Origin: Pseudomonadota bacterium
GTDB lineage: Bacteria > Pseudomonadota > Alphaproteobacteria > Rhizobiales > Xanthobacteraceae
DNA: 6,407 nucleotides
Assembly (NCBI GenBank): GCA_023392205.1
Contig: JAEVZN010000260.1
Coordinates: 1 to 6,407, forward strand
Direction: 5' to 3'
Made by a program: the position numbers and the translations under genes. Positions 1-5,496 of the stretch are shown here, piece by piece (position 1 is the stretch's first letter; each line of letters starts with the position of its first letter). The notes beneath the pieces are model-generated. The model did no database searches and was not told the DNA's origin. It saw nothing but the letters and a program-made list of their open reading frames with translations.

Positions 1-951
1 GCGCTGGATCCGTCCAAAGATCCAGCCAAAGATCCAACCAGGGCTTCGGCGGCTGCGGCCTCCAAACCTGAAGCGTCTTCGGCTTCCGGCGTGCGCGTCG
101 AAACCGTCGAGGCGGAGGCGGGGGGCAAGCTGTTCGTGTCGGGCCGGGCCGAGCCCGGTGCGACAGTCCGGCTGTACATGAACGATTCCTTCATCGCGGC
201 CGGGACGGCAGCCGCCGATGGACAGATCAGATTCTCCATCCGCAGCGGCGTAAAACCCGGCGATTACAGAATTCGGCTCGATCATGTGGACGCAGCGGCC
301 AAGGTGTTGTCGCGCGCCGAAGTCCCGTTTGCAGCGCCTGCCATTGTGGCATCTGCAGGGGCGGAGTCACCGGTCGCGTCGCGTAGCCTCGAGGCCGCTC
401 CGGCCGAACGGCCGGCGTCCGCTCCGCAAGTCGCGACGGCAACTGAACCCGCGGCACCTGCGCCTGCGGCATCGTCAGCACCTGCGACACCCGCACCTGC
501 TTCCCCGTCCGGCCCGCGAGAGCAGGCTGCTATGGCTGCAAGTCCGGCTCCCGCCACTGCTGCACCCGTGCAGAGCGATCTGCCGGGTGCGACGTCGCCA
601 GCGGTTGCCGCGCAAAGCCCTCAGCCGTCGCCGGGCGTAGCCGCCGCCCCGCAAGCAACGGCGCCTTCGGCCACGACTCCTGACTCGCGAGCAGCACAGC
701 GCCCGGCTCCGGCTGACGCGTCACCGCAAATGGCTGCGACGGGAGACAGCCAAGGCGACACTGTGGTGGTGCCGAGCATCGATACACGGGCGATCGTGCG
801 TGGGGACAATCTCTGGCGGATCAGCCGTGAGACCTATGGTGCAGGTCAGCGCTACACGGTGATCTATGGCGCGAACCGCGACCAGATCCGCAATCCCAAC
901 CTGATCTATCCGGGCCAGATCTTCGTCCTGCCGAAGGCGGAGCAGGAGTAA
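1..951 (+). CDS. LysM-domain peptidoglycan-binding protein (5' end outside window)
   Basis: The frame is open from base 1 to a TAA at 949-951, giving 316 visible residues. The true start lies upstream; the GTG at 91 is an internal Val codon, since the frame reads on through it without a stop. Three parts are visible. Residues about 34-110 look like a small Ig-like beta-domain, with alternating hydrophobic strands and the pieces SGRAEPGATVRLYMND and GDYRIRLDHV. Residues about 110-250 are a low-complexity Ala/Pro/Ser linker. Residues about 264-311 are one LysM domain, with IVRGDNLWRISRETYG, an Asn-containing middle (IYGANRDQI) and the end NLIYPGQIFVLP. LysM domains bind N-acetylglucosamine-containing glycans such as peptidoglycan, so the protein probably acts in the periplasm or cell envelope, with the linker as a flexible spacer. 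No catalytic domain is visible in this part. The family is confident; the exact role is unknown. Confidence 0.85.
   Translation, partial: ALDPSKDPAKDPTRASAAAASKPEASSASGVRVETVEAEAGGKLFVSGRAEPGATVRLYMNDSFIAAGTAAADGQIRFSIRSGVKPGDYRIRLDHVDAAAKVLSRAEVPFAAPAIVASAGAESPVASRSLEAAPAERPASAPQVATATEPAAPAPAASSAPATPAPASPSGPREQAAMAASPAPATAAPVQSDLPGATSPAVAAQSPQPSPGVAAAPQATAPSATTPDSRAAQRPAPADASPQMAATGDSQGDTVVVPSIDTRAIVRGDNLWRISRETYGAGQRYTVIYGANRDQIRNPNLIYPGQIFVLPKAEQE
7..42 (+). repeat. 12-bp tandem repeat, three copies, within the LysM gene
   Basis: Three consecutive 12-bp units begin with GATCC: GATCCGTCCAAA (7-18), GATCCAGCCAAA (19-30) and the diverged GATCCAACCAGG (31-42). They encode Asp-Pro-x-Lys-type tetrapeptides (DPSK, DPAK, DPTR), part of a low-complexity segment ahead of the Ig-like domain. 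The array may continue upstream of the window. It is an in-frame coding repeat, probably a variable-length spacer. Confidence 0.75.
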
Positions 952-957
952 CGGATA

Positions 958-974
958 AGAGCCGTAACGGCTCT
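958..974. repeat. Short inverted repeat just after the LysM gene
   Basis: AGAGCCGT (958-965) and ACGGCTCT (967-974) are perfect complements around one base, so a real hairpin would have about 7 pairs with a TAA loop. It begins 7 bp after the stop codon. No T-run follows on the plus strand (GGCAATATC comes next), so it is weak as a classic intrinsic terminator. It may protect the 3' end of the mRNA or help termination together with the next stem. Confidence 0.5.
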
Positions 975-1013
975 GGCAATATCGGTCGAGACGGCGCGAC
1001 CGCTCCATAAGAA

Positions 1014-1045
1014 ACGGCCGGACCACCTTGCGGCGATCCGGCCGT
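1014..1045. terminator. Probable bidirectional terminator between convergent genes
   Basis: ACGGCCGGA (1014-1022) and TCCGGCCGT (1037-1045) form a perfect 9-bp G/C-rich stem with a 14-nt loop. On the plus strand it is followed by the T-rich stretch ATTCAATTTTGTTGTTCTT. On the minus strand the stem is followed by TTTCTTATGG. It lies 17 bp past the stop codon of the minus-strand transporter receptor and 62 bp past the LysM stop, so it can serve both converging genes. The T-tracts are interrupted and the loop is long for an ideal terminator. Confidence 0.65.
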
Positions 1046-1062
1046 ATTCAATTTTGTTGTTC

Positions 1063-2049
1063 TTAGTTGACCTTGATGCCCGCCGCTTTGACGACGGCGG
1101 CATTTGCCTTGATCTCGCTTTCGATCATCGTCTGGAAATCCGCAGGCGACATCTTTATCGGGTCGGCGCCGAGTTCAGCCAGCTTCTTGGCCAGCGCCGG
1201 CTCGGCCAGCGCCTTGGCGATGGCGGCGTGATAGGAATCCACGATATTCTTGGGCGTGTTCTTCGGCATCAATACGCCGACCCAGAATTCATAGCTGGAA
1301 TCCTTGAACCCGGCCTGTTCGGTGGTCGGGACATTCGGCAATGCCGAAGCACGTTCCTTGCTGCTGACGGCAAGCGCGGTGAGGCGGCCGTCATTGATCA
1401 GCGGTGCAGCGGCATTGATCGGCGAGGCGTAGAAGTCGATACGATCGGACAGGATTTCGGTGATCGCTTCGCCCGAACCCTTGAAGGGCACATGCTGTGC
1501 GGTGATATTCGCGCTCAGGCGGAAACGCTCGGCGGCGAGATGGGTCGCGCTACCGACGCCGGCGGAGGCGTAATTGACCTTGCCGTCGCGCTTCTTCGCA
1601 TCGTCGGCGAGATCCTTGGCGGTCTTGTAGCCGCGCTTGGCATTCACCACGATGACATTCGGAATGCTGACCAGCGGCGACACCGCGGTGAAATCCGTGA
1701 TCGGATCGTAGGGCAGTTGCGCGAAGGTCGACGGCGTCACCGTGTGCGAGGAGGCCGCGATCAGAAGCGTCAGTCCGTCCGGATCGGCCTTGGCGACCTG
1801 GCTTGCGCCGATGGTGCCCGAGGCGCCGACACGATTCTCGACAACAATCGTCTGACCGAGATTCTTGCCGACCTCGTCGAGCACGATGCGCGCAATGCCG
1901 TCGGTGGCGCTGCCAGCGCCGAACGGTACGATGGCGCGAACGGGTTTATCGGGCTTCCAGGCGGCGCCTTGTGCGAAGGCGCTGCCTGTCATGGCGATCG
2001 CCGCAGCGACGGCAAGCGCGGATGCGGCGTGCGTGAATTTGCGAAACAT
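1063..2049 (-). CDS. Tripartite tricarboxylate transporter (TTT) substrate-binding protein, Bug family
   Basis: This 328-residue protein has the usual length for periplasmic Bug receptors, which hand carboxylates or other small organic molecules to a TctA/TctB-type membrane pair. Residues 1-26 form a signal peptide: a Lys/Arg start, an Ala-rich hydrophobic core, and AFA before Gln27 as the likely cleavage site. Family blocks are seen in order: VPFGAGSATDGIAR (41-54), with the conserved Asp50 of the ligand pocket; VVENRVGASGTIGA (69-82); YASAGVGSATHLAAERF (160-176); HVPFKGSGEAITEILSDRIDF (186-206); and ALPNVPTTEQAG (236-247). An AGGGAGAG ribosome site supports the start. The gene lies 97 bp downstream of the ferredoxin-NADP+ reductase on the same strand, with no obvious terminator between, so cotranscription is possible. 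No membrane-subunit gene is in the window; such orphan receptors are common in this family. The ligand cannot be read from the sequence. Confidence 0.93.
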   Translation of the reverse strand: MFRKFTHAASALAVAAAIAMTGSAFAQGAAWKPDKPVRAIVPFGAGSATDGIARIVLDEVGKNLGQTIVVENRVGASGTIGASQVAKADPDGLTLLIAASSHTVTPSTFAQLPYDPITDFTAVSPLVSIPNVIVVNAKRGYKTAKDLADDAKKRDGKVNYASAGVGSATHLAAERFRLSANITAQHVPFKGSGEAITEILSDRIDFYASPINAAAPLINDGRLTALAVSSKERASALPNVPTTEQAGFKDSSYEFWVGVLMPKNTPKNIVDSYHAAIAKALAEPALAKKLAELGADPIKMSPADFQTMIESEIKANAAVVKAAGIKVN

Positions 2050-2054
2050 TCGTT

Positions 2055-2062
2055 CTCTCCCT
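2055..2062 (-). promoter_or_regulatory. Ribosome binding site of the TTT receptor gene
   Basis: Read on the minus strand, AGGGAGAG sits 5 nt upstream of the ATG at 2049. It is a strong purine-rich Shine-Dalgarno match and fixes the start just ahead of a good signal peptide. Confidence 0.75.
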
Positions 2063-2146
2063 ATCGATTTCTTTGATTATGGAAGCGGCAGTCTGATGAA
2101 GCGGTCTGTCTCCTTCTGTCGGTGCTGGGCTGTGAACGCGGCGCGG

Positions 2147-2920
2147 TTACTTTTCGACGAAGGCCTTCTCGATCACATAATGACCGGGTTCGCTGTGATT
2201 GCCTTCCTGGAAATTCAGATCCTCCAGAATATCGACCAGCTCCTTCAGCATTGCCGGGCTGCCGCACAGCATAACCCGATCATGTTCCGGCGAAAGAGGG
2301 TCGCGTCCGAGATCTTCGAACAGCCGGTTCGTCGTGATCAGATCCGTGATCCGGCCGCGATTGCGGAAAGGTTCTCGCGTCACGGTCGGATAGTAAAGCA
2401 GCTGTTCGCGGATGCATTCGCCCAGAAATTCATGCTGCGGTAAATCGCGCATGATGTATTCGCCATAAGCAAGCTCGCTGATCTGCCGGCATCCATGCAC
2501 AAGCACGACCTTCTGGTATCGCTCGTAGGTCTCCGGATCCTTGATGATGCTCAGGAAGGGGGCGAGTCCGGTCCCGGTGCCGAGCAGATAGAGCGTGCGG
2601 CCGGGCAGGAGATTGTCGTGGATCAGCGTGCCGGTCGGCTTGCGGTTCACCAGCACGGCGTCGCCGACCTTCAGATGCTGCAATCGCGATGTCAGCGGAC
2701 CGTCCTGCACCTTGATGGAGAAGAATTCGAGTTGCTCCTCGTGATTGGCGCTGGCCATGCTGTAGGCGCGCATCAGCGGGCGTCCGTCCACTTCCAGGCC
2801 GATCATCGTGAACTGGGCGTTGCGGAAGCGGAAGGAGGGGGAGCGAGTGGTGGTGAAGCTGAAAAGCATGTCGGTCCAGTGATGGACGCCGGTCACGGTT
2901 TCGGTCGCGATGCTGCTCAT
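2147..2920 (-). CDS. fpr: Ferredoxin/flavodoxin--NADP+ reductase
   Basis: This is a 257-residue cytosolic FAD enzyme that moves electrons between NADPH and ferredoxin or flavodoxin. The N-terminal beta-barrel carries the FAD motif RAYS at 51-54 (RxYS). The C-terminal half has the pyridine-nucleotide loop GTGTGLAPF (114-122), VHGCRQISELAY (141-152) and MLCGSPAM (217-224). Arg145, Arg182 and Arg190 are plausible contacts for the NADPH 2'-phosphate. The C-terminus AFVEK (253-257) matches the Azotobacter-type subclass, where the Phe stacks on the flavin and the terminal Lys contributes to the site. Length and ends fit an intact protein, and the start MSSIATETVTGVHHW is the usual one for this group. 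The leader just before the ATG has no clear Shine-Dalgarno (AGAGCC is the best), so translation may be modest. It has its own well-formed promoter upstream and may be cotranscribed with the Bug receptor. Physiological partner candidates include oxidative-stress ferredoxins and the redox enzymes of the divergent operon; neither is shown here. Confidence 0.95.
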   Translation of the reverse strand: MSSIATETVTGVHHWTDMLFSFTTTRSPSFRFRNAQFTMIGLEVDGRPLMRAYSMASANHEEQLEFFSIKVQDGPLTSRLQHLKVGDAVLVNRKPTGTLIHDNLLPGRTLYLLGTGTGLAPFLSIIKDPETYERYQKVVLVHGCRQISELAYGEYIMRDLPQHEFLGECIREQLLYYPTVTREPFRNRGRITDLITTNRLFEDLGRDPLSPEHDRVMLCGSPAMLKELVDILEDLNFQEGNHSEPGHYVIEKAFVEK

Positions 2921-2965
2921 TTTCGGGAAGGCTCTGACTACGAAGGGAAGGGATGGGAGATTGCG

Positions 2966-2992
2966 TTGACGCGTTCCCGGTTTTTATATAAC
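2966..2992 (+). promoter_or_regulatory. Possible plus-strand promoter for the CoA-transferase operon
   Basis: TTGACG (2966-2971; five of six match the -35 consensus) is followed by TATAAC (2987-2992; five of six match) after 15 bp, which is short, or by TAACTA (2989-2994) after 17 bp. If used, it overlaps the minus-strand promoter head to head, and the leader to the CoA-transferase ATG would be about 125-130 nt. The spacing is not ideal, so this is a candidate only. Confidence 0.3.
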
Positions 2993-3026
2993 TAACTAGA
3001 TACTTGTCCAATTAAAAAGACCGGGA
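2975..3026. repeat. Long inverted repeat spanning the divergent promoters
   Basis: TCCCGGT (2975-2981) and ACCGGGA (3020-3026) are perfect 7-bp inverted arms, 38 bp apart. Next to them T-rich (left) and A-rich (right) stretches extend the complementarity imperfectly. The symmetry centre is at about 3000/3001, within the minus-strand promoter. A third copy of TCCCGGT lies at 3056-3062. Such spaced half-sites may bind a dimeric regulator, possibly by looping. The same heptamer also occurs once in coding DNA at 2572-2578, so the motif alone is not specific. Confidence 0.4.
2983..3010 (-). promoter_or_regulatory. Sigma-70-type promoter for the ferredoxin-NADP+ reductase gene
   Basis: On the minus strand, TGGACA (3005-3010; five of six match TTGACA) is followed after 16 bp by TATAAA (2983-2988; five of six match TATAAT). 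Transcription would begin near 2976, giving a leader of about 55 nt before the ATG at 2920. The segment is clearly AT-richer than its surroundings. The spacer contains CTAGTTAGTTA, a TAAC/GTTA-rich stretch that could be part of a regulator site. No experimental support is available; this is a motif reading only. Confidence 0.55.
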
Positions 3027-3052
3027 TAAGCCGATTTTGAAGGCATTATTGC

Positions 3053-3069
3053 GAATCCCGGTGGGATTC
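3053..3069. promoter_or_regulatory. Perfect 17-bp inverted repeat, candidate TetR operator or leader hairpin
   Basis: GAATCCC (3053-3059), GGT, GGGATTC (3063-3069): two perfect 7-bp arms around 3 bp. The size and symmetry are typical of TetR-family operators. It lies 58 bp upstream of the CoA-transferase start, in a region probably transcribed as leader, and a TetR gene is in the same operon. It overlaps a second small palindrome, GGGATTCCC (3063-3071). As RNA it would form a 7-bp hairpin, so a leader role is the alternative. No T-run follows, so it is not a standard terminator. Confidence 0.45.
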
Positions 3070-3111
3070 CCGCAAGCCGACCTGAGATCGGGCGTCCTGC
3101 TTCCAGGCTTT

Positions 3112-3116
3112 GAGGA
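3112..3116 (+). promoter_or_regulatory. Ribosome binding site of the CoA-transferase gene
   Basis: GAGGA ends 10 nt before the ATG at 3127. This is a good Shine-Dalgarno at a slightly long but usual distance. It supports the ATG at 3127, whose product starts as the family normally does (MARVITAENAAKLVDDGDTL). Confidence 0.65.
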
Positions 3117-3126
3117 TTAAAGCGCT

Positions 3127-4734
3127 ATGGCGCGCGTCATTACCGCTGAAAATGCGGCAAAACTTGTAGACGACGGCGATACCCTGCTGATCGGCGGGTC
3201 CGGGGCCGGGCATTCGGTTCCCGACCGCCTGATCGAGGCGATCGGGCAGCGCTTTGCAGCGGAATCGCATCCGCGCGATCTCACGACGGTGCATCCGGTC
3301 GGGCTGGGTGACCGCGCCTCGCGCGGGATCGCCCATCTGGCGAGACCCGGCCTGCTCAAGCGGGTGGTGTGCGGCACGCTGGTCGATTCGCCGCCGGTCG
3401 AGAAAATGGCCGCAGCGAACGAGATCGAGGCCTATACGCTGCCGCAAGGGTGCCTGGCGCAATTGACCCGCGAGATGGCGGCCGGCCGGCCCGGCCTCAC
3501 CACGCATGTGGGGCTCGGCACCTTCGTCGATCCCCGCCATGGCGGCGGGCGGCAAAGCGCGAAGGCCACCGAAGACCTGATCGACCTCGTGCAGGTGGAG
3601 GGGCGCGACTATCTGCGCTTCAAGCCATTCCATATCGACGTGGCGCTGATCCGCGGCACCACGGCCGACGAGGACGGCAACATTACCATGGAGCATGAGG
3701 CCGTGTTCGGCGAGATGCTGTCCATGGCGCAGGCCGCGCGCAATGCCGGCGGCATCGTCATCGCGCAGGTCAAGCGACTCGCCAACCGGGGCACCTTGCC
3801 GCCGAAGCAGGTGAAGGTGCCAGGCATGCTGGTCGACTTCATCGTGGTCGCGCCGGAGCAGACCCAGACCTATTTCACCGCGCACGATCCGGCCTATGCG
3901 GGCGAACTGAAGGTGCCGCTCTCGGAGCTTGCCAAGCTGTCCTTCTCGCCGCGCAAGGTGATCGCGCGGCGCGCTGCCCTCGAACTGTTCCCCAACGCCA
4001 TCTGCAATCTCGGCTCCGGCGTCTCGACCGGCATCGCGTCCATCGCAGCGGAGGAGGGTGCGCTCGATGCCGTGGTGCTCACCAACGAGCAGGGACTGAT
4101 CGGCGGCGCACCCGCGACCGGCAACGAGCCCGGTGCGGGCCGCAATTATCACGCCATGATCGACCAGCCCTACCAGTTCGATTTCTACGATGGGGGCGGC
4201 CTTGAACTGGCCTTCCTGTCCTTCGCCGAAGTCGATGAGAACTGCAACGTCAATGTCAGCCGCTTCGGCACCAGGATTGTCGGTCCCGGCGGCTTCATCA
4301 ATATCAGCCAGAACGCGAAGACTATCGTGTTCAGCGGCACCTTCACCAGCGGCGGGCTTGAGATCGACTGGCCGGACGGGAAGACGCGCATCACACGCGA
4401 AGGACGCGAGAAGAAATTCGTCCGCAGCGTCGAGCAGATCACCTATTCGGGCGAACTCGCCAACCGCAACGGCCAGCGCGCATTGTATGTGACTGAGCGT
4501 GCGGTGTTCCGCCGCAACGAACACGGTCGTCTCGAACTGATCGAGACCGCGCCCGGAATCGATATCGAGCGCGACATTCTGGCGCTGATGGATTTCAAGC
4601 CGGACATATCTCCGGCGCTGAAGGAGATGGATCCGCGTATTTTCCAGCCTCGGCCGATGGGCCTTTCGGATATCATCGCCGCCAATCCCGTTCCCGGCCG
4701 GTCGGCGCGGTTGCGCCGGTTCGAGGGTGCATGA
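3127..4734 (+). CDS. Fused family I CoA-transferase (acyl-CoA:acetate/propionate type, YdiF-like)
   Basis: This 535-residue protein has the length of single-chain family I CoA-transferases such as propionate CoA-transferase and YdiF (about 520-530), in which alpha and beta domains are fused. Such enzymes move CoA between carboxylic acids through a glutamyl-CoA thioester. The N-terminal half has the glycine-rich LIGGSGAGHSVPDRL (21-35) and the diagnostic IRGTTADEDGNITMEHEA (175-192). The beta-like half begins at about 275 and holds NLGSGVSTGIA (294-304) and VLTNEQGLIGG (317-327); Glu321 is the expected catalytic residue, at nearly the position known for the propionate enzyme. SFAEVDENCNVNVSRFG (365-381) and GPGGFINISQNAK (386-398) complete the domain. 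It is the first gene of the plus-strand group, and the TetR gene follows 3 bp after its stop. In this setting it probably activates a pathway acid using an acyl-CoA donor; the substrate is unknown. A related acyl-CoA hydrolase activity cannot be excluded. Confidence 0.92.
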   Translation: MARVITAENAAKLVDDGDTLLIGGSGAGHSVPDRLIEAIGQRFAAESHPRDLTTVHPVGLGDRASRGIAHLARPGLLKRVVCGTLVDSPPVEKMAAANEIEAYTLPQGCLAQLTREMAAGRPGLTTHVGLGTFVDPRHGGGRQSAKATEDLIDLVQVEGRDYLRFKPFHIDVALIRGTTADEDGNITMEHEAVFGEMLSMAQAARNAGGIVIAQVKRLANRGTLPPKQVKVPGMLVDFIVVAPEQTQTYFTAHDPAYAGELKVPLSELAKLSFSPRKVIARRAALELFPNAICNLGSGVSTGIASIAAEEGALDAVVLTNEQGLIGGAPATGNEPGAGRNYHAMIDQPYQFDFYDGGGLELAFLSFAEVDENCNVNVSRFGTRIVGPGGFINISQNAKTIVFSGTFTSGGLEIDWPDGKTRITREGREKKFVRSVEQITYSGELANRNGQRALYVTERAVFRRNEHGRLELIETAPGIDIERDILALMDFKPDISPALKEMDPRIFQPRPMGLSDIIAANPVPGRSARLRRFEGA

Positions 4735-4737
4735 GCA

Positions 4738-5457
4738 ATGAAATCCGCGAGCAAGGCAAAATCCGAGCCGGCCAAGGCAAAAGCCGAACCGCGAAAGGCG
4801 CCCGGCCTGACGGCCGCCGGCGCGCCGGATTTGCGCTCGCAGCGCTCCGAGCGTTCGCAGCAGCAGATTTTCACGGCAGCAGAAAATGAATTTGCCGAGA
4901 AGGGTCTCGCCGGCGCGCGCGTCGATGTGATTGCCGAGGAATCCGGCGTCAACAAGCAGATGATCTATTATTATTTCGGGTCGAAGGAGGATCTCTATCT
5001 CGCGGTGCTGGAGCGCGCCTATGCGGCAATGCGCACAAGCGAGCGTGAACTCAATCTCGCCGACAGCGATCCGGTCGAGGCGATCCGCAAGCTGGTGGCG
5101 TTCAAGTTCGACTATTACGAGAAGAACCGCGTGATCATCCGCCTGCTGGCGGCGGAAAATATGGAGCGCGCGCGCTACCTGCAGAAATCCTCACGGTTGC
5201 GCGACATGCACATGTCGCTGATCGACGTGCTGCAATCGGTGCTGGAAGCGGGCGCACGCAAGAAGGTGATGCGCCCAAATATCGATGCGGCGCAGCTTTA
5301 TTTCTCAATTGCCGCGCTCAGCTATTTTCACTTCGCCAACGCACCGACCCTCTCGACCGTGTTCGGCCGCAATCTGGATTCGCCCGAAGAACTGGCGGTG
5401 CGCCGTGCGCAGGCCATCGTCCTGATCCTGACCTATATCCTCACCGCGGACATTTGA
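4738..5457 (+). CDS. TetR/AcrR-family transcriptional regulator
   Basis: This 239-residue regulator should bind DNA as a dimer and release it on binding a small ligand, often an acyl-CoA or the pathway substrate. The TetR N-terminal domain spans about 40-90: QIFTAAENEFAEKGLAGA, then the helix-turn-helix at about 61-80 with RVDVIAEESGVNKQMIYYYF, followed by GSKEDLYLAVLERAY. The rest is the helical ligand-binding and dimerisation domain. Unusually, the domain is preceded by about 35 residues rich in Lys, Ala, Pro and Glu, which include a duplicated heptapeptide. The start ATG lies 3 bp after the CoA-transferase stop; GAGGG (4723-4727) inside that gene is the likely ribosome site, so translational coupling is probable. 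The close packing suggests it controls its own operon and perhaps the divergent minus-strand genes through the palindromes at 2975-3069. A later start would remove the odd tail, but no in-frame ATG is available before the TetR domain. Confidence 0.93.
   Translation: MKSASKAKSEPAKAKAEPRKAPGLTAAGAPDLRSQRSERSQQQIFTAAENEFAEKGLAGARVDVIAEESGVNKQMIYYYFGSKEDLYLAVLERAYAAMRTSERELNLADSDPVEAIRKLVAFKFDYYEKNRVIIRLLAAENMERARYLQKSSRLRDMHMSLIDVLQSVLEAGARKKVMRPNIDAAQLYFSIAALSYFHFANAPTLSTVFGRNLDSPEELAVRRAQAIVLILTYILTADI
4753..4791 (+). repeat. 21-bp tandem duplication in the 5' end of the TetR gene
   Basis: AAGGCAAAATCCGAGCCG (4753-4770) is repeated as AAGGCAAAAGCCGAACCG (4774-4791), 16 of 18 bases identical, with a period of 21 bp. 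It encodes two copies of a basic heptapeptide, KAKSEPA and KAKAEPR (residues 6-19). The unit is in frame, so the copy number can change without breaking the gene. Confidence 0.7.
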
Positions 5458-5486
5458 GCGTTCGCCTGCGACCATCGAACTTGACC

Positions 5487-5490
5487 GGAG
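5487..5490 (+). promoter_or_regulatory. Ribosome binding site of the OYE-family gene
   Basis: GGAG sits 6 nt before the ATG at 5497. An earlier ATG at 5492 is too close to it and meets a stop after two codons, so 5497 is the start. The 39-bp gap after the TetR gene holds no visible terminator or promoter. Confidence 0.65.
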
Positions 5491-5496
5491 CATGAC

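Noticed and set aside
958..974. Possible stand-alone intrinsic terminator for the LysM gene
   Set aside because: The stem is good but no T-run follows, so I kept it as an inverted repeat only; the longer stem at 1014-1045 is the better terminator.
1054..2076. A 340-codon plus-strand open frame opposite the TTT receptor gene
   Set aside because: It is a mirror of the well-supported receptor gene; the translation is Arg/Gly/Asp-rich and without recognisable domains.
2050..2146. Separate promoter or terminator in the gap between the reductase and the TTT receptor
   Set aside because: Apart from the ribosome site I found only weak G/C-rich repeats, no T-run and no convincing -35/-10 pair.
1865..2443. 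A 192-codon plus-strand frame crossing the gap between the receptor and the reductase
   Set aside because: It overlaps both real genes on the opposite strand, has no ribosome site, and the translation has no family features.
2572..2578. A further TCCCGGT copy as a regulator site
   Set aside because: It lies inside the reductase coding sequence, where such GC-rich heptamers arise by chance from codon use.
3046..4524. A 492-codon minus-strand open frame opposite the CoA-transferase
   Set aside because: It is antisense to a gene with clear family motifs, its product resembles no family I know, and long antisense frames are expected when third codon positions are strongly G/C. No ribosome site or promoter supports it.
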